Source: Kutzneria sp. CA-103260 (GTDB taxonomy: Bacteria; Actinomycetota; Actinomycetes; Mycobacteriales; Pseudonocardiaceae). From it: DNA of 64,000 nucleotides. The DNA lies in contig NZ_CP073318.1 of assembly GCF_018263855.1 (NCBI RefSeq), forward strand, positions 8,494,001-8,558,000, in the 5' to 3' direction. The notes under the pieces are model-generated. The model saw nothing but the letters and a program-made list of their open reading frames with translations. It was not told where the DNA came from and searched no databases. Position numbers and translations under genes: made by a program. Shown here one piece after another: positions 14,261 through 22,954 of this stretch (positions are counted from its first letter, which is position 1; every line of letters starts with the position of its first letter).

Positions 14261-15511
14261 ATGTCCCAGTCCGCGACCCTCTCCGACTACCGCACGGCAC
14301 TGACCACTCCCGGCGCCCGGCTGCCGGTGCTCGCCTCCGCGCTGGCCAGGCTGCCGGTCGCGATGATCGGCCTGGCCCTGCTGCTGTACGTGCAGCGCGC
14401 CACCGGCTCCTTCGCGACCGCCGGCCTCACCTCGGCCGCCGCGCTGGTCGGCGTCTCAGTCGGGTCCGTGCTGCAGGGCCGCATCATGGACCGGGTGGGT
14501 CCGACCCGTCCGCTGTGCGCGACGGCCGGCCTGACGCTGCTGTTCGTGGCGGCCGAGGTGTGGGCGGTCGAGACCCACCAGGCCGAGTGGCTCATGATCG
14601 CGCTGGCCTTCGGCATCGGCCTGACTGAGATGACCGTGGGCTCCGCGTCCCGGTCGCTGTGGGTACGGCTGGTCCCGCCCGGCCCGGTCCGCCAGGCGGC
14701 CTACGCCTACGAGGCCATCAGCATGGAGGTCTTCTTCATCCTGGGCCCGGGCCTGGCCGGCCTGATGACGGCGCTGCCCTGGGCCGGCACCGGCCTGGTG
14801 GCCGGCACCCTGTGCATGGTCGTCGGCGGCCTGGCCTTCGCCCTGACGCCGACCGTCCGCGCCTGGCGGCCCAGCCGGGACGAGCTGCGCCCGGTCAGCC
14901 TGCTCGGCGCGCTGGCCAGCCCCGGCATGCGCACGGTGGCGCTGGCCGCGCTGGGCTTCGGCGTGACGATCGGCTTCGTCGAGGTCGCAGTGCCGGCGTT
15001 CGCCACCGAGGCGGGCGCGCCGACGATGGGCGGCCTGATGCTGAGCCTGTGGTCGATTAGCTCCGTGGTGTTCGGCGTGCTGTACGGCGTGCGGCCGTGG
15101 CCGCGGGCCATGCACCTGCGCCTGCCGGTGCTGCTGGCCGGCTTCGCCCTGCTGATCCTCCTGCTGGCGATCCCGTCCTCGCTGTTCGGCCTGGGCCTGG
15201 CCCTGCTGGCGGTGGGCATCCTGATCACGCCGCAGTCGACCGCCCACTCGGCGGCCATCGAGCTGGTCGCGCCGGCCGGCACGACCACCGAGGCGTTCGG
15301 CTGGGTGATCACCTCGGTGACCCTCGGCCTGGCCATCGGCCAGTCCACCAGCGGTCAGCTGGTGCAGAACTTCGGCACCAGCTGGTCCTTCCTGGCCGCG
15401 GCCGGCGCCGGACTGGTGATCGCCGCGCTGGTGTGGGCGTTCCGGGGCACCGTGAAGCAGTCCACGTTGACCACGGCGGCCCTGGTCAACGTCGAAGAAA
15501 AACTGGGTTAG
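14261..15511 (+). CDS. MFS transporter
   Basis: A 416-residue major facilitator with about 12 membrane helices. The loop between helices 2 and 3 carries GRIMDRVGPTRPLCA, the family motif A region. The substrate is not predictable; the position (single gene, operator at its start, no neighbouring enzyme) fits an inducible drug or metabolite exporter. No Shine-Dalgarno precedes the ATG, consistent with a leaderless transcript. Its last 26 bp overlap the convergent CehA/McbA-type gene. It belongs to a block inserted between crp and the MBL gene relative to mycobacteria. Confidence 0.88.
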   Translation: MSQSATLSDYRTALTTPGARLPVLASALARLPVAMIGLALLLYVQRATGSFATAGLTSAAALVGVSVGSVLQGRIMDRVGPTRPLCATAGLTLLFVAAEVWAVETHQAEWLMIALAFGIGLTEMTVGSASRSLWVRLVPPGPVRQAAYAYEAISMEVFFILGPGLAGLMTALPWAGTGLVAGTLCMVVGGLAFALTPTVRAWRPSRDELRPVSLLGALASPGMRTVALAALGFGVTIGFVEVAVPAFATEAGAPTMGGLMLSLWSISSVVFGVLYGVRPWPRAMHLRLPVLLAGFALLILLLAIPSSLFGLGLALLAVGILITPQSTAHSAAIELVAPAGTTTEAFGWVITSVTLGLAIGQSTSGQLVQNFGTSWSFLAAAGAGLVIAALVWAFRGTVKQSTLTTAALVNVEEKLG

Positions 15512-16925
15512 TCAGCGCGACCATCTGCTCGCCCCGCCGCACCTCGACCCGGATCCAGTCGGAGTCGGCGGGGCTGGTCGCGTAGTCGACCGACCCCGCG
15601 CCGGTGTGCACCACCCCGGTCTGATTGAGGACCCGGGTCTGCGTGCCCGGCACGCCGTCCACCTCGACGTGGACGGTCACCGGACGGCCCGTGCGCAGCG
15701 TCTCCCCGATCCCCGCGCTGCGCCGGCCGTCCGTCACCGCCAACGACAGCTGGACCTGTGCCGACTCGGCGATCCAGGTGTGCCCGGCCTTCAGCCCGGC
15801 GAACAGGAACGGCCCGAACAGGTCCTCGGCCAGCACCACGTTGTGCGGCAGGCCCACCACCTGCGGCTCGGCGTGCGCGTCGCTGTCGCCGACCGCCGGG
15901 ATCCAGCGGCCCTCCCGCAGCATCGCGTCCCAGGCCTGCAACGTCTTCTCGTCGTCATCGGTCCACGGGCCGTTCCACACCTCGATGGCGTCCACGAGGT
16001 CGTAGCGGAACTCGAAGGAGCAGCCGATGCACGGCGCGTACGGGTGCGCGGCGACGACCAGGCCGCCGACCGAGTGCACCTCGTCGACGAAGCGCCGGAA
16101 GTCGTCAGGCTGGTTGTCCCGGTAACGCCAGTCGATCCAGCGGCCCACCGGCAGGTTCCACGCCGGCCAGTGCCCGGACCGGGTGGTGACCTCCTCGCCG
16201 TTGAGGATCAGCAGGTCCTCGGTGGCGTGCCGGCCCCACTGCAACGAGGCACTGGGCGTGTTGTGCTCGGTGGAGACGATGAAGTCCAGGCCGGCCGCAC
16301 GGGCCGCCGCGACAAGTTCGTCCGGGGTGCGCTTGCCGTCGGAGTAGACCGTGTGCAGGTGGCCGTCGCCGCGATACCAGTCCCGGCCTCGGCGGCGCGC
16401 CGGCGCGAACGACGGCGCCGGCTTCACCTCGAACGGCTGGCCGGGCGGGCCGAACCTGAGCGTGATCTCCACGCGGTAGTCGAGGCCCTGCTCGGCCACG
16501 GTGTATGGGCCGAGCACGACGTGCCAGGTGCCGCGGTCGATCGGGCCCGGCAGGTAGCCGGGAGTCGCGTCGGAGGCGCTGAGCGTGAACCGGTCGCGGG
16601 CCCCGCCGGACCAGCCCCGGAAGCCCCGATGGTTGCCCAGCTCGTGGCCGGCCGGGCCGAACACCCCGAAGTCCAGGGCGTTGCCGAGTTGGCCGGGCGG
16701 CACCTGTGGGCGGTCGTAGCTGTAGACCACTGATAACTCGGCGACCCCGTGCGGCACCTCGACCGGCAGGTAGTACCAGTCCGGGGCGCCCGGCTCGAAG
16801 CGGCCGGTCACGGTGATCGTCTGCTCGCTGCCGTCCGTGCCGTCCGCGAACGCGATGCCCGGCAACATCTGGCCGGCCGCCAACGCGCCACCCGCGATGA
16901 GCAGTGCCCTCCGGTTGATGCTCAT
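15486..16925 (-). CDS. Secreted CehA/McbA-type PHP-domain metallohydrolase
   Basis: A 479-residue protein with an export signal containing Arg-Arg (INRRALLIAGGALAAG, residues 3-18). A beta-rich domain comes first (about 35-175). A PHP phosphoesterase-type metal site follows: GDGHLHTVYSDG near 188, STEHNTPS near 223, AAHPYAP near 290 and VGDSDAH near 350. Family members hydrolyse phosphoesters or carbamates; the substrate here is unknown. Twin-arginine export is possible. Start ATG 16925. The 3' end overlaps the convergent MFS gene. Confidence 0.85.
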   Translation of the reverse strand: MSINRRALLIAGGALAAGQMLPGIAFADGTDGSEQTITVTGRFEPGAPDWYYLPVEVPHGVAELSVVYSYDRPQVPPGQLGNALDFGVFGPAGHELGNHRGFRGWSGGARDRFTLSASDATPGYLPGPIDRGTWHVVLGPYTVAEQGLDYRVEITLRFGPPGQPFEVKPAPSFAPARRRGRDWYRGDGHLHTVYSDGKRTPDELVAAARAAGLDFIVSTEHNTPSASLQWGRHATEDLLILNGEEVTTRSGHWPAWNLPVGRWIDWRYRDNQPDDFRRFVDEVHSVGGLVVAAHPYAPCIGCSFEFRYDLVDAIEVWNGPWTDDDEKTLQAWDAMLREGRWIPAVGDSDAHAEPQVVGLPHNVVLAEDLFGPFLFAGLKAGHTWIAESAQVQLSLAVTDGRRSAGIGETLRTGRPVTVHVEVDGVPGTQTRVLNQTGVVHTGAGSVDYATSPADSDWIRVEVRRGEQMVALTNPVFLRR

Positions 16926-17036
16926 GCACGCGACGCTATGCGTCGGAACGTGACCCCGACACCACCACCAGATGAACTGTGTTGCCCGTTAACGGGAACC
17001 CGATTTTTGTCAGGGGTGGGTCGTAGCGTCGCCGGC

Positions 17037-18128
17037 ATGGACCTCACCGCCACGACCTCACAGCTGGCGAGCACGCTGGCCGACCTGGTCCGGCTGCTGC
17101 CGGCCAAGCTGTACGACCCGGTGCTGGCCGGCGTCCTGATCACCGCGGACCGGGACGGGGTGCTGGTCCGCGGCACCGATCGGGAGCGGGGTGTGCGGCT
17201 GCGGTGCGCCGCGACCGTGCACGAGGACGGTCAGGTCCTGGTGCCGGCCAAGCCGCTCGCGGAGACGTTGCGGGCGCTGGACGCCCCGCAGGTGCGGCTG
17301 GTGGTCGAGGGATCGCGGCTGGCCGTGCGGGTGCCCGGCGGCCGGTTCGCACTGCCGCTGCTGGAGGCCGATCTGCATCCCGGCGTCGCCGAACCGCCGG
17401 CCCGGGTCGGCGAGGTCGACGGCCCGGAGTTCGCCGGCCTGCTGTCGGTGGTGGCGTCCGTCGCCTCCCGGGACGACGCGTTGCCCATGCTGACCGGTGT
17501 TCGACTGCGCGGCGGGCCCGACCGACCGCTGTCCATGGTCGCCACCGACCGCTACCGGCTGGCCATCGCCTCGCTGCCGTGGACCGGCGAGGCCGAGGTC
17601 GACGCCATGGTGCCGGCGGGTCTGCTGGTGGAGGCGGCCAAGCAGGCCGCGTCGGCCGAGCGGGTCGCCCTGCACGTCGATGGCGACCGGGCCGGCCTGG
17701 CGTGGGGCGACTCGGCCATCGTCACCTCGCTGCTCGCCTCCACCCTGCCCGACGAGCGCAAGCTGCTGCCCACCGCCGTCGACGCCACCGTCACCGTCCA
17801 CGCCGACGCCCTGGCCGGCGCTGTCCGCCGGGTCGGCCTGTTCAGCGAAGGCCGCCAGATCGTGCAGCTGGACCTGGGCGACGGCGAGATCCGCGTGCAC
17901 GGCGGCGGCCAGCAGGTCGGCGAGGCCGAGGAACTGGTCAAGGCCGAGATCACCGGCGGCCGACCCCGCCCGGCCTATCAGGTCCGCTACCTGTCCGACG
18001 CCCTGAAGGCCTTCGCCGGCCAGCAGGTCACGCTCGCGGTGCAGCCGGGCTACCGCGGCACCATGTTCAGCGACGATTCTGGCCGGCTCCGGTACATCGT
18101 GGTGCCGATCCGGGCCCAGGCCGGGTGA
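17037..18128 (+). CDS. Stand-alone beta sliding clamp paralog (DnaN-like)
   Basis: A 363-residue protein with the three-domain DnaN layout: N-terminal clamp domain ending near 115, middle domain with LPMLTGVRLRGG and ATDRYRLAIASLPW (about 140-185), and a C-terminal domain ending YRGTMFSDDSGRLRYIVVPIR. The family C-terminal signature is M(P)xR; here it is VVPIRAQAG, so the protein-binding groove edge differs. The replicative dnaN normally sits with dnaA, dnaN and recF at oriC; none are here, so this is a second copy. Its role (repair, competitor clamp) is unknown. ATG 17037 is chosen by homology over a longer upstream frame. Confidence 0.85.
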   Translation: MDLTATTSQLASTLADLVRLLPAKLYDPVLAGVLITADRDGVLVRGTDRERGVRLRCAATVHEDGQVLVPAKPLAETLRALDAPQVRLVVEGSRLAVRVPGGRFALPLLEADLHPGVAEPPARVGEVDGPEFAGLLSVVASVASRDDALPMLTGVRLRGGPDRPLSMVATDRYRLAIASLPWTGEAEVDAMVPAGLLVEAAKQAASAERVALHVDGDRAGLAWGDSAIVTSLLASTLPDERKLLPTAVDATVTVHADALAGAVRRVGLFSEGRQIVQLDLGDGEIRVHGGGQQVGEAEELVKAEITGGRPRPAYQVRYLSDALKAFAGQQVTLAVQPGYRGTMFSDDSGRLRYIVVPIRAQAG

Positions 18129-18132
18129 TGCC

Positions 18133-18936
18133 TCAGAGCGAGCGCAAGTACTCCAACTGAGTGCGCACGGACCATTCGGCGGCGAACCAGAGCGAGCGGT
18201 CGACGTCGGCGTAGACGAGCTCGACGACCTGGCGCGGGGTGGCGTCAGGGCCGAGTTGGGCGAGGGCGGCCCGGACCTGGTTGAGGCGCTGTTCGCGGTG
18301 GGCCAGGTAGGCACGGGCGGCGGTGCCGGCGTCGGCCAGGTCGGGACCGTGGCCGGGCAGCACGGCGGTGCCGGGCGGCAGTTCGGCGAGCCGGCGCAGG
18401 GAGTCCAGGTACGGCCCGAGGTCGTCGGTGACGGTGGTGCCGCGGCCGAGCACGGTGTCGCCGGTCAGGATGGCCGGCGGGGCGTCGTGCTCCAGCCAGA
18501 AGCACAGCGAGTCGGCGGTGTGCCCGGGGGTGGCCAGCACCCGGATCTCCAGGCCGGCCTGGGCAAGCACGTCGCCGTCGGAGAGGCCTTCGGAGCCCAG
18601 CCGTAGCGTCGGGTCCAGGGCGTACACCGGGGCGTCGACCATCTCGGCGAAGCGCCGCGCGCCCTCGGAGTGATCGGGGTGGCCGTGGGTGAGCAGGATG
18701 GTGCTGACCGGCCCGTGCGCGGCGACGAGGCCCAGGTGCCGCTCGTCGTCCGGCCCGGGGTCGACGATGACGCACGCCTCGGAGTCGGGGGCGCGCAGCA
18801 CCCAGGTGTTGGTGCCGTCGAGCGTCATCTCGGACGGGTTGTCGGCCAGCAGCACACCCGCGGTGGGCGTGACCGGGCGCAGGACGCCGTAGGCGGGGTG
18901 CTCGGCGCGCTCGCCGACGGCGGGACGGTCGCTCAT
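18133..18936 (-). CDS. MBL-fold metallo-hydrolase (Rv3677c type)
   Basis: A 267-residue metallo-beta-lactamase-fold hydrolase with the dizinc signature LLTHGHPDHSEGARRFAEM near residue 82, Asp/His ligands in TPGHTADS and LTGDTVLG, and the LACTB2-like ending LPGHGPDLADAGTAARAYLAHREQRL with a C-terminal helical domain. It resembles beta-lactamase-like protein 2 (endoribonuclease-type) proteins. Start ATG 18936 overlaps the NUDIX stop by 4 bp, so the two are coupled. The gene ends 5 bp from the convergent clamp gene. Confidence 0.9.
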   Translation of the reverse strand: MSDRPAVGERAEHPAYGVLRPVTPTAGVLLADNPSEMTLDGTNTWVLRAPDSEACVIVDPGPDDERHLGLVAAHGPVSTILLTHGHPDHSEGARRFAEMVDAPVYALDPTLRLGSEGLSDGDVLAQAGLEIRVLATPGHTADSLCFWLEHDAPPAILTGDTVLGRGTTVTDDLGPYLDSLRRLAELPPGTAVLPGHGPDLADAGTAARAYLAHREQRLNQVRAALAQLGPDATPRQVVELVYADVDRSLWFAAEWSVRTQLEYLRSL

Positions 18937-19814
18937 CGGCCGGCCACGTCGTCGTCGGGGCCGGGCGCGAGGTCCAGGGAGGCAGTGGCGTAGGCGGGAT
19001 CGTCGGGCAGCACCGCGTGCAGCTTGTTCCCGCGCCTCACCACCTTGGGAATGATCTTGTCGGTGGTCGGCCGGTCGATCGCCATGGCGGCTGCCACGGT
19101 GCCGGCCTCGCGCAGCTCGGCCAGGGTCATCCAGGTCGGCGGCAGCAGCCCGACCCGGCCGGCCTTCCAGTCGTCGATGGCGTCCTGGGGACGCTGCCAG
19201 GCGGCGTGGTCGGCCTCGCTGGTCTGCCCGTCGGCCCGCTGGCCCTCGGGCAGCACGGCCAGGAAGAAGCGGGTGTCGTAGCGCCGCGGCTCCTCGGCCG
19301 GCGTCACCCAGTTGGCCCACGGCCGCAGCAGGTCGGCCCGCAGCACCAGGCCGGCGTCGGCCAGGAACTGGGCCAGCGACACCTCGCGGTTCACCAGGGC
19401 CTGCCGCACGTCGGCGTACTTGGCGGTGTCGGCCACTACGGAGACGTCGTCTTTGCCGGCCAGCAGCACGCCGGACTCCTCGAACGTCTCGCGCACGGCC
19501 GCGCACACCAGGGCCCGGGCCATGGTCGGGTCGCAGCTGAACTTGCGGCCCCACCAGGCTGGCTCGGGGCCGCCCCAGGCGACCGAGGTGTCCGCGTCGC
19601 GGCGGTCCACGCCGCCACCGGGGAACACCGTCATACCGCCGGCGAAGGCCATACCGGTGACCCGCCGCAGCAGGAACACCTCCAGGCCGGCGGCGCCCTC
19701 GCGGACCAGGGCGACGGTGGCCGCGTCCTTGGGCGTCGCGGGCGGGTTCGGCGGGGTGGCCGGCACCATCGCCTCGGGCAGCGTCAGTTCCTCGGGCAGC
19801 TGTGGCACGTCCAC
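18933..19814 (-). CDS. NUDIX hydrolase (NUDT19-like)
   Basis: A 293-residue protein: LVREGAAGLEVFLLRRVTGMAFAGGMTVFPGGGVD leads into a split Nudix box, with RALVCAAVRETFEESGVLL near residues 105-123 after an insertion of about 35 residues. That arrangement is characteristic of NUDT19/NUDT8-like CoA or acyl-CoA diphosphatases. The later half has WANWVTPAEEPRRYDTRFFLA. GTG at 19814 (DVPQLPEEL follows) is chosen. The frame is open further upstream across the divergent gene. It is coupled to the MBL hydrolase. Confidence 0.85.
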   Translation of the reverse strand: MDVPQLPEELTLPEAMVPATPPNPPATPKDAATVALVREGAAGLEVFLLRRVTGMAFAGGMTVFPGGGVDRRDADTSVAWGGPEPAWWGRKFSCDPTMARALVCAAVRETFEESGVLLAGKDDVSVVADTAKYADVRQALVNREVSLAQFLADAGLVLRADLLRPWANWVTPAEEPRRYDTRFFLAVLPEGQRADGQTSEADHAAWQRPQDAIDDWKAGRVGLLPPTWMTLAELREAGTVAAAMAIDRPTTDKIIPKVVRRGNKLHAVLPDDPAYATASLDLAPGPDDDVAGR

Positions 19815-19859
19815 GAGCCTAAGGGCGAACGGCCCTCTCCTCCCGTGGAGAATCATCAC

Positions 19860-20747
19860 GTGGACGACCAACTGCGCGTGGGACTCATCGGCGCCGGCCC
19901 CTGGGCCACCACCGTGCACGCACCGGGCATCGCCGATCACCCCGGCACCCGGCTGGCCGCGGTGTGGGCCCGCCGCCGGGACGCCGCGGACGAACTGGCC
20001 GGTCGCTACGGCGCCGAGGTCGCCGACGACCCGGACCAGCTGATCGACCAGGTCGACGTGGTGGCCGTGGCGGTGCCGCCGGGCGTGCAGGCGGAGCTCG
20101 CGCTGCGGGCCGCCCAGGCCGGCAAGCATCTGCTGCTGGAGAAGCCGATGGCCGGCACGGTGGAGGAGGCCCGCCGGCTGGCCGGGGCCGTCGCCGACAA
20201 CAACCTGGCCTCGTTGCTGATGCTGACCCTGCGGTTCTCGCCCGAAGTGATCGACTGGCTGGCCGAACTGGGCAAGCTCGGTGGCTGGACCGGCGGCAGC
20301 GTGCAGTGGCTGTCCGGCGCGCTGCTGGGCGGCAAGTACGCCGGCTCGCAGTGGCGGCAGGACCAGGGCGCGCTGCTCGACGTCGGCCCGCACGCCTTCG
20401 ACCTGCTCGACGCGGCGCTCGGCCCGATCTCCGAGGTGCTCGCCGTGCACCGCGCGGACAACGACCTCTGGCACCTGATCCTGGGCCACGCCGACGGCGC
20501 CAGCAGCACCGCAACGCTGTCCATGCGCCTACCGACCCAGCCGACCGTGGTCGAGTTCTCGGTGTACGGCGCCCGCGGCCATCGCACGCTCGCTGCCCGC
20601 CAGACGCCGGCCCAGCAGGCCTACACCGCGATGCTGGACGATTTCGTCGCCATGGTGCACAGCGGCCTGCGCACCCACCCCTGCGACGCCCAGCGCGGCC
20701 TGCACCTCCAGACCATCCTCGACCAGGCACTCCTCAAGCTGTCCTGA
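19860..20747 (+). CDS. Gfo/Idh/MocA-family oxidoreductase
   Basis: A 295-residue NAD(P)-dependent oxidoreductase with Rossmann GLIGAGPWATTVHAPG at residues 8-23 and the family EKP motif (LLLEKPMAGTVEEAR near 98). The C-terminal alpha/beta domain carries DVGPHAFDLLDAALG near 180, where Asp and His form the typical catalytic pair. The substrate is unknown, probably a sugar or inositol derivative. GTG 19860 starts 45 bp from the divergent NUDIX start. A long perfect hairpin follows the stop (20752-20798). Confidence 0.88.
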   Translation: MDDQLRVGLIGAGPWATTVHAPGIADHPGTRLAAVWARRRDAADELAGRYGAEVADDPDQLIDQVDVVAVAVPPGVQAELALRAAQAGKHLLLEKPMAGTVEEARRLAGAVADNNLASLLMLTLRFSPEVIDWLAELGKLGGWTGGSVQWLSGALLGGKYAGSQWRQDQGALLDVGPHAFDLLDAALGPISEVLAVHRADNDLWHLILGHADGASSTATLSMRLPTQPTVVEFSVYGARGHRTLAARQTPAQQAYTAMLDDFVAMVHSGLRTHPCDAQRGLHLQTILDQALLKLS

Positions 20748-20751
20748 CGCT

Positions 20752-20798
20752 CGGAAGGGGGCATTCCTGGCGTTGAACGCCAGGAATGCCCCCTTCCG
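20752..20798. terminator. 23-bp perfect palindromic hairpin (family member 1)
   Basis: Arms 20752-20774 and 20776-20798 are perfectly complementary around a single central base. They begin CGGAAGGGGGCATTCC and reach the apex at GGCGTT-g-AACGCC. It separates convergent genes. A second hairpin of the same design but different stem sequence follows leuA (50353-50389). Confidence 0.85.
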
Positions 20799-20814
20799 AA
20801 CACAAAAACAGGGA

Positions 20815-21735
20815 TTACTGCTCGCGCTGGGCGAGTTCCTCGTGCAGCTGGCGGAGCAGGTCGCGCTCCACGTCGCTGAGCTTGTCCTCGGCGATCGGCT
20901 TGTAGTCGACCAGCCCGAGCGCGGACGGGTCGGCGGAGGGCTCCAGCACCGGCGGCTGCGGGGCGGACTTCTCCACCGCCACCGGCTCGACCACCTCGAC
21001 CGGCTCGACGACCGGGGCCGCCGGCACCGGCTTGGCCTGGGCGTGGGCGACCGGCTTGATCGGCACCACCGAGGCCGTGCCCTTGGCACGACGGCCGCCA
21101 CCGGAGCTCGGCGCGGCCGCGTGCTGGCCCGATAAGTTGATCGGCTTGGCGTCCGCGGCGGCCAGCTGGTGGTAGTCGCTGCGGTCGGCGCCGGTCTTCA
21201 GCACCTCGACCACGGCCCGGATGCCGGCCTCTTCGAGGGCCTGGCCGATCCGGTACGCCGTGGCCGGCGCGAACCCGTCCGGGCCGATCTCGACCAGCAC
21301 CACCCGCTGCGGCACCGCGCCCGGCGTCGCACCGGCCGGGGTCACCCGCCACACCGCGGACACCGTCTGCACGCCGATCAGGAAGTCGACCACCGGCGCC
21401 AGCGCCGCACCGACCCCGGCGCCAGCGTCCGGTTCGTAGCTGAACCGGTGCGGCGGGGCGTACCAGGTGTCACGGACCTTGAGCCGGTCGGCCAGCGCCG
21501 GATCGGACCGGGACTGGTCCAGCAGCGCCCGCAGCTGGCCGTTCTCGGCCGGGGTCACCGGCACGCCGCCGGCGACCAGGCAGCCGACCAGCAGCTCGAC
21601 GGCCCGGTCCGACTCGGCGATGGCCACCAGCTCGCGGGCCGAGGTCAACGCGTCGTCATCGACCCGGCCAGCCATCCGGAGCAGGATGTCGTGCAGCCGA
21701 TCGGGCAGTCCGTCCCCAGTCGCGACGTCCGACAC
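20815..21735 (-). CDS. Conserved protein of unknown function, paralog of the next gene upstream
   Basis: A 306-residue protein I do not recognise. The N-terminus (LPDRLHDILLRMAGRVDDDALTSARELVA) matches that of the adjacent gene (NAHELLLRLAGRLSDDQLWRFRDWLA). The middle is alpha/beta (RVVLVEIGPDGFAPATAYRIGQALEEAG). It is followed by a Pro/Val/Ala-rich linker (about 225-275) and a C-terminal helix (EDKLSDVERDLLRQLHEEL). The layout suggests two folded ends on a flexible tether. There are no membrane segments or catalytic motifs. GTG 21735 is preceded by AAGGAG. It lies 13 bp downstream of its paralog, in one operon. Confidence 0.7.
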   Translation of the reverse strand: MSDVATGDGLPDRLHDILLRMAGRVDDDALTSARELVAIAESDRAVELLVGCLVAGGVPVTPAENGQLRALLDQSRSDPALADRLKVRDTWYAPPHRFSYEPDAGAGVGAALAPVVDFLIGVQTVSAVWRVTPAGATPGAVPQRVVLVEIGPDGFAPATAYRIGQALEEAGIRAVVEVLKTGADRSDYHQLAAADAKPINLSGQHAAAPSSGGGRRAKGTASVVPIKPVAHAQAKPVPAAPVVEPVEVVEPVAVEKSAPQPPVLEPSADPSALGLVDYKPIAEDKLSDVERDLLRQLHEELAQREQ

Positions 21736-21748
21736 GACGGGTCTCCTT

Positions 21749-22351
21749 TCAGGCGTGGGCGAGATCGGCAGCGCCGAAGCACAGCAGTTCGGACACGTCG
21801 AGCGCGAGGCGGTGGTAGGGCGGCAGCTCGAAGTCCGGCGCCAGCACCTCGACGCACGGCTCGTGCTCGCCCAGCGCCCGCAGCATGCGCTGTAGCTCGC
21901 CGGCCAGGCGGTGCTGGTCGGCGATCGCCGTGACCAACACCACGCGGTGAGTCCGACCGTCGGGGGCGTGCCGCCACGCGCAGCGCACCTCGCCGAGGCC
22001 CTCACGGCCGCGAAGGGTCGCGCCGAGCACCACACCCACCTGGTCGCCGCTGGCGATCTCGTGGGCGGGCTCGGCGGTGAAGGTGTACGCCGGCTCGGGG
22101 GCCGTGCCGATGCCCAGCACGGAGCTGGTCAGTGCGGGGTCGGCGCCGATCCCGCGCAGCAGCACGTGCTCGTCGGCGGTCAGGCCGACCCGGTCGTGCA
22201 GCAGGGCTCGGGGCAGGGCGCGGCCCAGGACCGGCATCGCCCCGCTGGCCAGCCAGTCCCGAAACCGCCACAGCTGGTCGTCGGACAGCCGTCCGGCCAG
22301 TCTCAGCAGCAGCTCATGCGCGTTCAGCTCGGCGTTGTCCGGCACGCCCAC
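21749..22351 (-). CDS. Conserved protein of unknown function, shares N-terminal domain with its neighbour
   Basis: A 200-residue protein with an N-terminal helical module (LLLRLAGRLSDDQLWRFRDWLASG) shared with the downstream gene and an alpha/beta C-terminal half (VVLVTAIADQHRLAGELQRMLRALG). The parallel segment RVVLV..GPD..A..A..I...L appears in the paralog. No known catalytic motif is seen. GTG 22351 is the start. Upstream, GGTCT-agc-AGACC (22382-22394) is an inverted repeat that could be the promoter operator for the pair. Confidence 0.7.
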   Translation of the reverse strand: MGVPDNAELNAHELLLRLAGRLSDDQLWRFRDWLASGAMPVLGRALPRALLHDRVGLTADEHVLLRGIGADPALTSSVLGIGTAPEPAYTFTAEPAHEIASGDQVGVVLGATLRGREGLGEVRCAWRHAPDGRTHRVVLVTAIADQHRLAGELQRMLRALGEHEPCVEVLAPDFELPPYHRLALDVSELLCFGAADLAHA

Positions 22352-22434
22352 CGCCCCTTCCAGGTGGCGAAGGTGACACTCGGTCTAGCAGACCAGGAAG
22401 CGCCACCATAGCGCCACCCGAACGGGGGACAGAA

Positions 22435-22890
22435 TTAGCCGATTTCGACGATCAACTCGACCTCGACCGGTGCACCGAGTGGCAGCTCGGCCACCCCGAC
22501 GGCGGAACGGGCGTGCTGCCCGGCCTCGCCGAAGACCTCACCGAACAACTCGGACGCCCCGTTGACCACGGCCGGCTGGCCGGTGAAGCCCTCGGCCGAC
22601 GCGACGAAGCCCACGACCTTGACGATCCGGGTGACCGAGTCCAGGCCGATCAGCGCGTCCACCGCCGCCAGCGCGTTCAGCGCGCAGGTGCGGGCGTAGC
22701 CCTTGGCCTCGTCCGGCCCGATCCCGCCGCCGACCTTGCCGGTCGCCGGCAGCGCGCCGCCGACGAACGGCAGCTGGCCGGAGGTGTAGACCAGCGAGCC
22801 GGTGCGCACGGCCGGCACGTAGGCCGCGACCGGCGCGGCCACCGCCGGCAGCTCGATGCCCAGCTCCTTGAGCTTCGCCGACCAGCTCAC
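22435..22890 (-). CDS. RidA-family protein
   Basis: A 151-residue member of the RidA/YjgF/UK114 family (Rv3678c position), which deaminates reactive enamine/imine intermediates in the cytosol. It is of the longer actinobacterial subtype: YTSGQLPFVGGALPATGKVG near 38, then RTCALNALAAVDALIG and RIVKVVGFVASAEGF. The C-terminal ligand Arg/Glu region is LPLGAPVEVELIVEIG; the RidA Arg (usually in xAR) appears in QHARSAVGVAELP. GTG 22890 follows a GGAGG. It is 64 bp downstream of the DUF4177 gene. Confidence 0.9.
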   Translation of the reverse strand: MSWSAKLKELGIELPAVAAPVAAYVPAVRTGSLVYTSGQLPFVGGALPATGKVGGGIGPDEAKGYARTCALNALAAVDALIGLDSVTRIVKVVGFVASAEGFTGQPAVVNGASELFGEVFGEAGQHARSAVGVAELPLGAPVEVELIVEIG

Positions 22891-22954
22891 GCCGCCTCCT
22901 TCGTCGGCAGCGCGAGCGCCGCTACTGTGCTGGAAGGTTCGCTCGCAAGCTCGC

